Assembly (NCBI GenBank): GCA_035763805.1
Contig: DASUAL010000067.1
Span: 1-64,000 of the forward strand
Reading direction: 5' to 3'
DNA from: DASUAL01 sp035763805
Lineage (GTDB): Bacteria > Gemmatimonadota > Gemmatimonadetes > Gemmatimonadales > GWC2-71-9
DNA length: 64,000 nucleotides
Positions 50,512 through 58,990 of this stretch are shown one piece after another (position 1 is the stretch's first letter; the number at the start of each line of letters is the position of its first letter). The translations under genes and the position numbers were made by a program. Under the pieces are notes generated by a model. That model saw only the letters and a program-made list of their open reading frames with translations. It did not search any database and was not told the DNA's origin.

Positions 50512-50578
50512 GTGACGGCGAGGGGCCCGACGGAGCGACTGTGCCGTTTTGTCGCGGAGGGCGGCCCCTCGCCGTCAC
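50512..50578 (-). terminator. long inverted repeat after the VPS10-like gene
   Basis: GTGACGGCGAGGGGCC (50512-50527) and GGCCCCTCGCCGTCAC (50563-50578) are perfect 16-base inverted copies with a 35-base loop, ten bases after the stop of the VPS10-like gene on the minus strand. Position fits a terminator; no T-tract. Confidence 0.6.
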
Positions 50579-50588
50579 GCCGTTCCGC

Positions 50589-53500
50589 CTACCGCGACAC
50601 CAGCTTCACCTCGATCGGCTGGCCGGCAACCAGGACCGGTGCCTGCCGCTCCTGTGCCGTCTTGTTGAACGCCGCCACGTCGCTGCGGAGCAGCTCGTTG
50701 AACTGCCCGAGGTATCCGTCGAGCGCTGCCCGGAGCTCCTTCATCCGCGCCGCCTGGACTTCGGTGGGCGGCTGCGCATAAGCGAACGCCAGGCCGAACC
50801 CCGCACTCTGCAGGCGGTCCTGGAACCGCTGGTGGTAGTGGATTTGGTCCTGGCCCGCGTCCCGCTGCACCTCGGAGTTGTACAGGCTGTCCTTCAGATC
50901 CTTGAGCTTCCGGCCGAGCTCGCGCCCCTGCTGCATCACCGGTGCGGCGCCGGCCGTGTCACCCCGGGAGTTGTCTCGCAGCGCCTGTTGGACGTTCCGG
51001 AGCTGCGTCTCGAGGCTCACGATCCGGTTGAGCATCTCGTTCAGCGCGGACATGGCGTTGCGCCACTCGAGCCCCGCGCGGAGCTGCGCCGCGAAGCGAG
51101 CAGGATCGCCGCCGAGGATCGGGTCGGGCTCCACGATGACCGTACCGGTCTGCCGCTTGTCGCCCGCGCTTGCCGTCACGGTGTAGGTCCCGGGAACCGC
51201 CCGCGGGGCACCGGCGCTGCGGAACGGGCTCTCCTCTTCGACGCCCGTGGGCCGCTCGAACGTGAGGCGGGTCGGTCCCGCGTAGCGCAGGTTCCACACG
51301 TGCCGATTCACTCCCTGTTTCCCCGGAGCGCTCGAGTCCACCACTACGGTGTCACCGGCGCCGTCGGTGACCGTGACGATCACCCGCCCACGGCGCGAGC
51401 GCTGCTGTTGCTCGCCCGGACCCCGCGGCTCGGGCCCGGTTGTGTCGAATGCGGCCCTCAGGTAGTAGTCGATCATCGCGCCGGCCGGGGGGTTCGGGGC
51501 CGTGAAGCGCGACGGCGCCACCCCTGTACGCCGCGGGCGCACGCGGATCTGCGCCGGCAGCGTGGTGAAGACGTGGAAGTCCGAGGCCGCGACCTCCGGG
51601 CTCAGCTCCTCGAGCGCCGTGATGTTGTCGAGCACGAACAACCCACGCCCGTGCGTCGCGACCACCAAGTCGTGCGATCGCTTGATGAACTTGAGGTCGT
51701 AGACCGGTGCGGTCGGGAAGCCGGCCCTGAGCGACTTCCACGTCGCGCCCGCATCGCGCGAGTACCAGAGCGCCGCGTCGGTCCCCAGCACGAGAAAGCC
51801 ACGCACGTTCGGGTTCTCGCGCACGACGCGCGCAGGAACGTCCCCGGGAAGGCCGCGCGAGATGTCGCTCCAGGTCTTCCCGTAATCGCCGGTCCTGTAG
51901 ACGTAGGGCCGACGGTCGTCCAGTTGGTGCCGGTCGATGGCGAGGTACGCCGTCCCGGGGTCGAACGGCGACACGCCGATCTGGTACACCCGCCCCTCGG
52001 CGTCCGGTCGAAGGCCCGGAAAGCGACCGGCGACGTTGGTCCACGCCTTCCCCCCGTCGCGCGTGACGTGCACGAGGCCGTCGTCCGAGCCGACCCAGAT
52101 CACGCTCGTGTCGGTTGGCGCGAGGTTGATCGTGAGAATCGCATGGTACGTCTCGGCGCCTGAGATGTCGTAGTTGATCGGGCCGCCGCTCGTCACCTGC
52201 TTCGCCTTGTTGTCGCGCGTCAGGTCGGGACTGAGCACCGTCCAGTGCTCTCCGCCGTCGGTGGTCTTGAACACCACGTTGCCGCCGAACAGCACCGTGT
52301 TCGCGTCGGTCGGCGACACCTCGATCGGCGACGTCCAGTTGAAGCGGTAGCGCAGATTCGCCGGCCTCGTCTCCTGCACCCCCACGAGGTACGGCCGGAT
52401 GGACCGCGTGACTCCCGTCTTCAGGTTGACGCGGGAGATGTTGCCGTTCTGGGTGTCCAGGTAGACGATCGTCGAGTCGCTCGGCGCCGGCACCACATAC
52501 TCGCCGTCGCCACCGCTTACCGGGAACCACTCGGAGCCGGTGAGACCGCCCCCGACGCCTCCCCCGCCCCCGCCACCCCCGGCGCCCCCGGGACCCGCGG
52601 ACATCCCGCACCACGCGTTGTTGTCCTGCAGGCCGCCGCACAGCATGTAAGGCGCGTTGTTGTCGGCAGCGACCATGTAGAATTGCGCGATCGGGAGATT
52701 GTTGAGGAAGCGCCAGGTCTTGCCGCCGTCCTGGGTGAGGTACACCCCGCCGTCGTTTCCGTCGAGCATGCGGTCGGGATTCTGCGGGTCGATCCACATC
52801 GAGTGGTGGTCCACGTGGACCCCGCGGGAGATGTTCCGCGTGGTCTTCCCCCCGTCCTCGGACAGCAGCAACTGATAGGACAGGAAGAACACCTTGCGGT
52901 CGTCCGCGGGCGAGACCTCCATCCGCGAGAAGTAGAACGGCCGGGTCGAGAGGCCGCGGAAGTCGGAAACCCGGATCCAGTGGTCGCCGAGATCCTTCGA
53001 GTCCCACAGCGTCCCTTGCTTCGACTCGATCAGCGCGTAGATGTGGTTCGGATTGGTGGGTCCAACCGCCAGCGCGATCCGGCCCATGAGTCCCGACGGC
53101 AGGCCCTCCGTGAGCTTGTCCCAGGTCAGACCGCCGTCTTTGGACCGGTAGATCCCGCTTCCCGGACCGCCCGAGGTGAGCTCCCACGGGCGCCGCACGA
53201 CCTGCCACATCGCCGCGAACAGCACCCGCGGGTTGCCCGACACCATGATGAGATCCGCGACGCCGGTCGTGTCGTTCACGAACAGCACCTTCTGCCAGGT
53301 CTTGCCGCCGTCCGCGGTGCGGTACACGCCGCGCTCCCGGTTCGGGGCCCAGGCGTGCCCGATCGCTCCCACGAACACGATGTCGGGGTTGGTGGGATCG
53401 ATGACGATGCGCGAGATCTGCCCCACATCGTCCAAGCCCATAGACTTCCACGTCTTTCCCGCGTCGGGGGAGAAGAACACCCCGCGGCCGTCGACGATGT

Positions 53501-53906
53501 CGTTGCGCAGCTTGCTCTCGCCCGTGCCGACCCAGACGAGGTTCGGGTTCGACGGGGCGAGGGCGATGGCGCCGATGGACGCCGTGGGCTGGTCTTCGAA
53601 GACGGCTTCCCAGGAGTTGCCGCCGTCGGAGGTCTTCCAGACGCCGCCCGCTGCGGCGCCGACGTAATAGGCGTTGGGATGGCCGGGGGCTCCGACGACG
53701 GCGCTGACGCGCCCGCCCGCGACGGCGGGGCCGAGGTTGCGGAACTTGAGATTGTTCAGCGAGTCCGCTCCCTGGGCGGCTGCGATGGCGGGCTTGGCAG
53801 GCGGTGCCTGGGGTCGCCGGCGTCCCTGGCCCGCCGCGGGCACGACGACGAGAACGGCGAGCAACGCGGTCAGGAAGGCGGACGCGCGGCAAACGATTCG
53901 AGGCAT
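50589..53906 (-). CDS. secreted VPS10/sortilin-like BNR-repeat protein
   Basis: A 1105-residue exported protein. After the signal peptide (AFLTALLAVLVVVPAAGQ) comes a large beta-propeller with many Asp-box (BNR) repeats: TSDGGNSWEAVF, SPDAGKTWKSM, TADGGKTWQKV, SKDGGLTWDKL, TQDGGKTWRFL, TTDGGEHWTVL, TRDGGKAWTNV and RTGDYGKTWSDI. This is the VPS10/sortilin-type or sialidase-like fold common in Gemmatimonadota, function unknown. About residue 440 a glycine run (GGAGGGGGGGGVGGG) interrupts a propeller loop. The C-terminal 200 residues contain a beta domain and a coiled-coil-like helix. Start ATG 53906 has AAGGAG seven bases upstream. Confidence 0.9.
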   Translation of the reverse strand: MPRIVCRASAFLTALLAVLVVVPAAGQGRRRPQAPPAKPAIAAAQGADSLNNLKFRNLGPAVAGGRVSAVVGAPGHPNAYYVGAAAGGVWKTSDGGNSWEAVFEDQPTASIGAIALAPSNPNLVWVGTGESKLRNDIVDGRGVFFSPDAGKTWKSMGLDDVGQISRIVIDPTNPDIVFVGAIGHAWAPNRERGVYRTADGGKTWQKVLFVNDTTGVADLIMVSGNPRVLFAAMWQVVRRPWELTSGGPGSGIYRSKDGGLTWDKLTEGLPSGLMGRIALAVGPTNPNHIYALIESKQGTLWDSKDLGDHWIRVSDFRGLSTRPFYFSRMEVSPADDRKVFFLSYQLLLSEDGGKTTRNISRGVHVDHHSMWIDPQNPDRMLDGNDGGVYLTQDGGKTWRFLNNLPIAQFYMVAADNNAPYMLCGGLQDNNAWCGMSAGPGGAGGGGGGGGVGGGLTGSEWFPVSGGDGEYVVPAPSDSTIVYLDTQNGNISRVNLKTGVTRSIRPYLVGVQETRPANLRYRFNWTSPIEVSPTDANTVLFGGNVVFKTTDGGEHWTVLSPDLTRDNKAKQVTSGGPINYDISGAETYHAILTINLAPTDTSVIWVGSDDGLVHVTRDGGKAWTNVAGRFPGLRPDAEGRVYQIGVSPFDPGTAYLAIDRHQLDDRRPYVYRTGDYGKTWSDISRGLPGDVPARVVRENPNVRGFLVLGTDAALWYSRDAGATWKSLRAGFPTAPVYDLKFIKRSHDLVVATHGRGLFVLDNITALEELSPEVAASDFHVFTTLPAQIRVRPRRTGVAPSRFTAPNPPAGAMIDYYLRAAFDTTGPEPRGPGEQQQRSRRGRVIVTVTDGAGDTVVVDSSAPGKQGVNRHVWNLRYAGPTRLTFERPTGVEEESPFRSAGAPRAVPGTYTVTASAGDKRQTGTVIVEPDPILGGDPARFAAQLRAGLEWRNAMSALNEMLNRIVSLETQLRNVQQALRDNSRGDTAGAAPVMQQGRELGRKLKDLKDSLYNSEVQRDAGQDQIHYHQRFQDRLQSAGFGLAFAYAQPPTEVQAARMKELRAALDGYLGQFNELLRSDVAAFNKTAQERQAPVLVAGQPIEVKLVSR

Positions 53907-54124
53907 GGCGGGCTCCTTCGTGAGACGATCAGCTGGAACGACGTGCAAGCGACGCGACTCCCAGCGAGGAGGTGGAGGTTACGGGCGCCGTACCGGGGCG
54001 TCAAGCGCGAATGCATCCTTATGCGCTGCGGCGAATAGCTAATCGCGCTTGTGGTGCTCGCGAGCCACGCTGCAAATTTGGCGCGATCCGGGCTGGCTCG
54101 TCCGGCCCCAATGGAGGCACTCGC

Positions 54125-55660
54125 ATGTCAAAGACCACCATCACCCTCGCCGCCCTCGCGGCTGTGGCTCTCGCCGCCTGCACCGACTCCGATCCTTCGG
54201 GTCCCCGCCCTGCGTCCCCGATCTTCGCGTCGCAGGGTCAGGGCAACGGCAAGACCTCGCTCGACCTGATCGAGGAGGACTACGACAGCGGCCTGCTCGA
54301 CAAGAACAACGCCAACCGCTACCGCCAGTACGCGGTGTCGGCTCCCGAGAAGCTCCCGGCGAAGTACCGCTCCAGCGAGATCGGCAAGGACGCCACGTAC
54401 TCAGTGCTCCAGATGGCGCTCGAGTGGGAGCAGCTCTCCGCGTCCACGCAGCAGGAGATCCTCGATCTCCAGGCGCACGGCTTCGGGCAGTTGAAGGAGG
54501 CAGCCGAGACCGAGCACTTCATCCTGCACTACACCACGCAGGGCGCGCACGCCGTGCCGACGGTCGACCAGAACGGGAACGGCGTCTCGGATTTCATCGA
54601 TGTCGCGGCGGAGAGCTATGAGCGGGTGTGGCGGCGCGAGGTGGTGGAGCTCGGCTACCCGGCGCCCAAGGGCACGCCGCAGCAGAAGTTCCATGTGTAC
54701 TTCCAGAACCTGCGGCTATACTACGGCTACACCGCCGCACGGAACGTCGAGACGATCGCGACCTCGCCCGTGCCGCTGGGCACGGCCACCGGCTACATCG
54801 TCGTGGAGAACGACTTCGCCGAAGGCTTCCCGCCCAACGACGAGGATGTGACCGGCAGGGAAGCGGTGCGAAGCGGTGCGCAGAAGGTCACGAACGCCCA
54901 CGAGTTCATGCACGCCGTCCAGTTCAACATCAACGTCTACCAGTCCGGGTGGCTGTTCGAGTCGCACGCCACCTGGGCGGAGGACCAGGTGTACGACGGC
55001 ATCAACGACTGGCGGTGGTACGTACAGCGGTTCCTGAACACGCCCGACTTCCCGATCTTCAGCCGGTTCGTGTACGGATCCGCATTCTTCCAGCACGACC
55101 TGAGCGAAACCTACGGCGTGGACGTGCCGCGCCAAATCTGGCTCGCGGCGCGCACGCGCTCCACGCCGAACGCGGTGCGCGACGCCGCGTTCGGCGGGAC
55201 ATGGGAGCCGATGAAGCAGTTCGGCCCGGCGGAGTACCTGCTCCGCATCTCGGACTACACGACGGACCCGGCGTCGGTCGTCCCGACGCCGCGCAACCTG
55301 ATCCGGGCGACCCACACCAGCTACCCCGTGGCCGTGAACGTTCCTCCGTCCAAGGGCAACGTCATCAACCGGGCGCCTTGGGGGCTGGGCGCGAACTTCA
55401 TCGAGTTCAGGGCGGCCGGGTCGGGCGACCTGGTGATCGGGTTCGACGGCGCGGACGGCTTCGCCTGGCGCGCCTTCGCCGTGGCGACCGGCAAGGGCCC
55501 AGCGCAGGTCATCGAGATCCCGCTCGACCAGCGGCACTCGGCGGGTTCCGTGACGGTGAGCGGGTTCGGCGCGCGCTGGTCCACGGTAATGCTGGTGCCG
55601 ACCATCGCCGACCGACCCGGCGCGGAAGTGCCCTACTCTTATCGCGCCACCGTGAACTAG
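54125..55660 (+). CDS. MXAN_6640-type putative zinc metalloprotease, lipoprotein
   Basis: A 511-residue lipoprotein: lipobox LAALAAVALAAC at about residue 19. The metallopeptidase core has NAHEFMHAVQFN (HExxH) and, 18 residues on, ESHATWAEDQV, whose glutamate is the likely third ligand, the arrangement of the MXAN_6640 family. Before it comes TEHFILHYTTQGAHAVPTVD with a DQNGNGVSDFID calcium-like loop. The C-terminal part is a beta-domain. It probably digests extracellular protein from the cell surface. ATG 54125 has GGAGG eight bases upstream. It is divergent from the VPS10-like gene across 218 bases, where I see no feature I can support. Confidence 0.88.
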   Translation: MSKTTITLAALAAVALAACTDSDPSGPRPASPIFASQGQGNGKTSLDLIEEDYDSGLLDKNNANRYRQYAVSAPEKLPAKYRSSEIGKDATYSVLQMALEWEQLSASTQQEILDLQAHGFGQLKEAAETEHFILHYTTQGAHAVPTVDQNGNGVSDFIDVAAESYERVWRREVVELGYPAPKGTPQQKFHVYFQNLRLYYGYTAARNVETIATSPVPLGTATGYIVVENDFAEGFPPNDEDVTGREAVRSGAQKVTNAHEFMHAVQFNINVYQSGWLFESHATWAEDQVYDGINDWRWYVQRFLNTPDFPIFSRFVYGSAFFQHDLSETYGVDVPRQIWLAARTRSTPNAVRDAAFGGTWEPMKQFGPAEYLLRISDYTTDPASVVPTPRNLIRATHTSYPVAVNVPPSKGNVINRAPWGLGANFIEFRAAGSGDLVIGFDGADGFAWRAFAVATGKGPAQVIEIPLDQRHSAGSVTVSGFGARWSTVMLVPTIADRPGAEVPYSYRATVN

Positions 55661-55686
55661 GCGCTCGTGCGGCCGGGCGGACGAAG

Positions 55687-55724
55687 CGCGAGCGCCGTAC
55701 TGCACGAGGGGCACGGCGCTCGCG
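55687..55724 (+). terminator. hairpin between the metalloprotease and HtrA-like genes
   Basis: CGCGAGCGCCGT (55687-55698) and ACGGCGCTCGCG (55713-55724) form a perfect 12-bp stem with a 14-base loop, 26 bases after the stop. No T-tract. Likely ends the upstream transcript. Confidence 0.6.
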
Positions 55725-55748
55725 TAGTATTCACCCTGGCCAGCTCCC

Positions 55749-57104
55749 ATGCGCGCTCACACCACTCTCACCGGTCTCGTGCTCCTCGCGGCCCCGGCCG
55801 CTGCCGGGCAGTCGCCCGAGCCGGCCAAATCCCGTCAGACCGCCATTGTCACCGCGTCGGCTCGCGTGGCGCCCGCCGTGGTGAGCGTCAACGTCCTCAG
55901 ACGCGAACGGCGCATGCCCGCCGATCCCTTCGACCTCTTCTTCATGCCGCGGGGCTATGAGCGGACAGTCGAGGGCTACGGATCGGGGTTCATCGTCTCG
56001 AGCGACGGCCTTGTGATCACGAACCAGCACGTCACGCAGGGTGCGGAGCAGATCGTCGTCACGACGCGCGACGGTCGCGACTTTCCGGCGAAGATCCTCG
56101 GTGAGGATCCGCTCACGGATATCGCCGTGCTCAAGGTTGACGAGTCGAGCCTCCCCACGGCTCCGATCGGCAGTAGCTCCGACCTGATAATCGGCGAGTG
56201 GGTCGTGGCGATCGGCAACCCGTTCGCCTACCTGCTCGGCAACACGGAGCCCACGGTGACCGCGGGGGTGGTCAGTGGGGTGGGGAGGAACCTGCTCCCG
56301 TCCCAGGGCCAATCCGGGATTTACGTGGGCATGATCCAGACCGACGCCCCGATCAATCCGGGAAACTCGGGGGGACCGTTGGCCAACGCCCTGGGGGAGG
56401 TCGTGGGTGTGAACAGCAACATTCTCTCGACGAGCGGCGGGTCGGTCGGGATCGGGTTCGCAATCCCGATCGAGCGGGCGCTGCGCGTGGCAGCCGAACT
56501 CCGCCGCTACGGAACGGTGCGGCGGGCGTGGGTGGGGCTCGATGTCGTGGGGGCGGAGGAGCTGCGCGCCTGGAAGCGATCGGGCGGCCTACGCGTGACG
56601 CAGGTGGCGCCCGGCGGCCCCGCCGCACGGGCCGGCATCGCGCCGGGAGACGTGCTGCTCACGGCCCGAGGCCGACGGCTGCGCACGTTCCTCGATTGGG
56701 AGGCCGTGCTGCTCGACATCGGGCCGGGTGACACGCTCACGGTAGCCTACCGCCACGCGGGCCAGAGCCGAACCGCCCGGCTCGTCGTGACCGACCTGCC
56801 GACGACGCTCGCCGAGAAGGTGGCAGTACTCGGCGGCATGAAGGTGGTCACCGTGACGGCGGCCGTCCGCGTCGAGCGGAACATCCAGAGCGAGCGCGGG
56901 GCCCTGATCTACGACATGCCGGAAGAGATCGAGCAGGCCACCGGCCTCCGGTCGGGAGACGTGATCCTCCAGATCAACCGCATGCGGGTGGAAACGGCCG
57001 ACGACCTGCGGCGCGCGTTCGCAGCGGCGGCCGGCGGCGGTGCGGTGACGGTATGGTTCGAGCGTGACGGCCGCCTGGGGAGGACGGCGTTCTACGTGCG
57101 ATGA
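55749..57104 (+). CDS. HtrA/DegP-family serine protease with two PDZ domains
   Basis: A 451-residue periplasmic protease. Signal peptide LTGLVLLAAPAAAG; trypsin-like domain with His in VITNQHVTQG, Asp in PLTDIAVLKV and Ser in INPGNSGGPLANALGEV, all in place. Two PDZ domains follow: residues about 250-345 (GLRVTQVAPGGPAARAGIAP) and 350-451 (ALIYDMPEEIEQATGLRSGDVILQINRMRV). Usual roles are quality control of envelope proteins and processing of stress signals. The gene ends three bases inside the start of the frame that precedes the ACT-domain gene. Confidence 0.93.
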   Translation: MRAHTTLTGLVLLAAPAAAGQSPEPAKSRQTAIVTASARVAPAVVSVNVLRRERRMPADPFDLFFMPRGYERTVEGYGSGFIVSSDGLVITNQHVTQGAEQIVVTTRDGRDFPAKILGEDPLTDIAVLKVDESSLPTAPIGSSSDLIIGEWVVAIGNPFAYLLGNTEPTVTAGVVSGVGRNLLPSQGQSGIYVGMIQTDAPINPGNSGGPLANALGEVVGVNSNILSTSGGSVGIGFAIPIERALRVAAELRRYGTVRRAWVGLDVVGAEELRAWKRSGGLRVTQVAPGGPAARAGIAPGDVLLTARGRRLRTFLDWEAVLLDIGPGDTLTVAYRHAGQSRTARLVVTDLPTTLAEKVAVLGGMKVVTVTAAVRVERNIQSERGALIYDMPEEIEQATGLRSGDVILQINRMRVETADDLRRAFAAAAGGGAVTVWFERDGRLGRTAFYVR

Positions 57105-57184
57105 GGCGGGCGTTTTCAGACGGTCTGGCGGTCAACCTGCTCAGAGGCGATAGTCATGCGAGCGACCACAGCCAGGAGACCTGT

Positions 57185-57598
57185 ATGGCCGAGACGATCC
57201 GGAGGGTGAGCTACTATTACACCACCGCGCCCGACAAGCCGGGCGAGGGGGCCCGGGTGCTGCAGGCTCTCCGGGATGCGGGCGTCAACCTACTCGCGTT
57301 CCACGCGTTCCCGAGCGCCCGCAAGTCGCAGCTGGACTTCGTCCCGTCGGACGAGACGGCGTTTACGGCCGTCGCGAAGGCCGCCAAGATCAAACTCTCC
57401 AAGCCGAAGACGGCGTTCCTCATCGAGGGCGACGACCGTGTCGGCGCGCTCGCCGGCGTGATGGCGCGGCTCGGCGCTGCCAAGATCAACGTGACCGCGG
57501 TGAGCGCGGTCTGCGCCGGTATGGGCCGCTACGGAGCGATCTTCTGGGTGAAGCCGCGCGACGTGAACAAGGCTGCGACGGCCGTGGGAGCGATGTAA
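57185..57598 (+). CDS. ACT-domain-containing protein
   Basis: A 137-residue protein made of two ACT-like beta-alpha-beta-beta-alpha-beta modules: RVSYYYTTAPDKPGEGARVL followed by GVNLLAFHAFP, then TAFLIEGDDRVGALAGVMARL with AAKINVTAVSAVCAGMGRYG. ACT domains bind amino acids or other small ligands and often regulate metabolism; stand-alone ACT proteins have no fixed role. AGGAG lies six bases before ATG 57185; a longer frame upstream has no similarity. It follows the HtrA-like gene by 80 bases and ends in a hairpin shared with the convergent polymerase gene. Confidence 0.85.
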   Translation: MAETIRRVSYYYTTAPDKPGEGARVLQALRDAGVNLLAFHAFPSARKSQLDFVPSDETAFTAVAKAAKIKLSKPKTAFLIEGDDRVGALAGVMARLGAAKINVTAVSAVCAGMGRYGAIFWVKPRDVNKAATAVGAM

Positions 57599-57607
57599 CA
57601 GCGAGAA

Positions 57608-57630
57608 CGACGCCGAGCAGAACGGCGTCG
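57608..57630. terminator. hairpin between convergent genes
   Basis: CGACGCCG (57608-57615) and CGGCGTCG (57623-57630), a perfect 8-bp stem with a seven-base loop, ten bases after the ACT-gene stop and 17 bases from the polymerase stop. Followed on the plus strand by AGCGGAAAA rather than T, so it could serve the minus strand (TTTT) better. Confidence 0.55.
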
Positions 57631-57646
57631 AGCGGAAAACCGTCGG

Positions 57647-58864
57647 TTAGCGGGCACCGCCGCGCCCCAGCGCGTCGGGCCCAAACTTCTCGCGCACCGC
57701 GTCGATCACGCGCGAAATCATGCGGTCGCGCTCGGTCTCGACGCCGTTGCCCGGCAGCTCGTGCAGGAGCGGTAGCTGTTCCCCGGCGTCCGCGGGGACG
57801 AACAGCGACAGCGAAACGCCCAGCAGGCGCGCCGGGACGCGGCGGGCGGCGCGCAGCCGGGTGAGCAGTTGGCGCGCGACTTCGTAGACCGCGCGGTCCG
57901 ACTGGACCGGGTCAGCGAGGGTGCGGCTCGCCTGGCGCGTCGTGAAGTCCGCGTCGCGCAGCTTCACAGTGATCGTGCGCGCCAGGAGTCCCGCCTCCCG
58001 GGCATCCGACGCCGCCCGGTCGGCGAGCGCCAGCAGCCTGGCTGCGAGCGCGTCGTCCTCGGCGATGTCCGCCGGGAAAGTCTCGTCCCGGCTGATCGAT
58101 TTCGGCTCACGATCGGGTTCTACGTCGCCGTGGTCGACCCCCCGCACGCGCTCGTAGAGCCACGCGCCCTCGCGCTCGCCAAGCCAGCGGACGAGCGTGT
58201 CCCGGTCATGGCGCACCGCGTCCACCACGGTGTGCAGGCCGAGCCGGTGGAGCCGTTCCTGGAACTTGGGACCGATGAGCGGGACGTCGGCGAGCGCGAA
58301 CCGCCGCATGAAGTCCGCCTCCCCGCCGGGCTCGACGACGTGCACGCCGTCAGCCGGGCGCTCCGGCCGGGGCTTGGCCACGCCCGCCGCCAGCTTCGCG
58401 ACGAGCTTCGACGTGCCGCCACCGATCGAGACGGTCAGCGACGTCTGCTGCGCCACGGCGGCGCGCATCCGCTGCGCAGTCGCCGAGAGGGGCTCCCCAC
58501 GATACAGCTTCTCGGTGCCCGTCAGATCGAGGTAGAACTCGTCGCTGGACGCCTGCTCCACCGCCGGTGTGAAGCGCCGCAGCACTTCTTTGATCTCGTG
58601 ACTCTTGCGGGCGCACGCCTGCCACGGGACGGGCACGACCATCGCCTTGGGGCACAGCCGCACCGCGCGGGCCATCGGCATCGCGGAATGCACGCCATAC
58701 GCGCGCGCCTCGTAGGACGCCGAGGTCACGACGCCCCGGCGCTCGGGCGCCCCGCCCACGATGAGGAGCGGTGACTTGCCGGCGCCGTCAGGATCGACGA
58801 GCCGCGCCACCGACACGTAGAAGGCGTCCGCGTCGACGAGGAGAATCCGGCGGCCTGAGTTCAT
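57647..58864 (-). CDS. dinB: Y-family DNA polymerase (DNA polymerase IV type)
   Basis: A 405-residue translesion polymerase. Motif I is ILLVDADAFYVSVA (metal-binding aspartates; tyrosine at the steric-gate position), followed by the fingers (VVTSASYEARAYGVHSAMPM) and motif SSDEFYLDLTGTEKLY with the catalytic Asp-Glu. The usual sequence is SIDEAYLD; here Ile and Ala are replaced by Ser and Phe. The thumb (SIGGGTSKLVAKLAAGVAKP, FALADVPLIGPKFQERLHRLG) and little-finger domain are complete, but no beta-clamp motif is obvious at the C-terminus. ATG 58864 was chosen; GTG 58867 is possible. It is divergent from the oxidoreductase operon. Confidence 0.92.
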   Translation of the reverse strand: MNSGRRILLVDADAFYVSVARLVDPDGAGKSPLLIVGGAPERRGVVTSASYEARAYGVHSAMPMARAVRLCPKAMVVPVPWQACARKSHEIKEVLRRFTPAVEQASSDEFYLDLTGTEKLYRGEPLSATAQRMRAAVAQQTSLTVSIGGGTSKLVAKLAAGVAKPRPERPADGVHVVEPGGEADFMRRFALADVPLIGPKFQERLHRLGLHTVVDAVRHDRDTLVRWLGEREGAWLYERVRGVDHGDVEPDREPKSISRDETFPADIAEDDALAARLLALADRAASDAREAGLLARTITVKLRDADFTTRQASRTLADPVQSDRAVYEVARQLLTRLRAARRVPARLLGVSLSLFVPADAGEQLPLLHELPGNGVETERDRMISRVIDAVREKFGPDALGRGGAR

Positions 58865-58990
58865 CACGCTGAAAGGTAGGCCAGCGCCCGGTCCCAGCCA
58901 CTTCGCCCCTGTGCACAGGCTCAGAAAGATGAAGGATCCGACAAGCTAGGTTCCGGGTTTCTTTAGGCCGTCGGTCGTATCTAGTCATGT

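Noticed and set aside
52561..52600. Glycine-coding run in the VPS10-like gene as a frameshift hotspot
   Set aside because: The frame is intact on both sides and the run lies in a loop; only a low-complexity linker.
50211..54038. Two long plus-strand frames opposite the VPS10-like gene
   Set aside because: Antisense to an intact BNR-repeat protein; products are Arg/His/Val-rich and match nothing.
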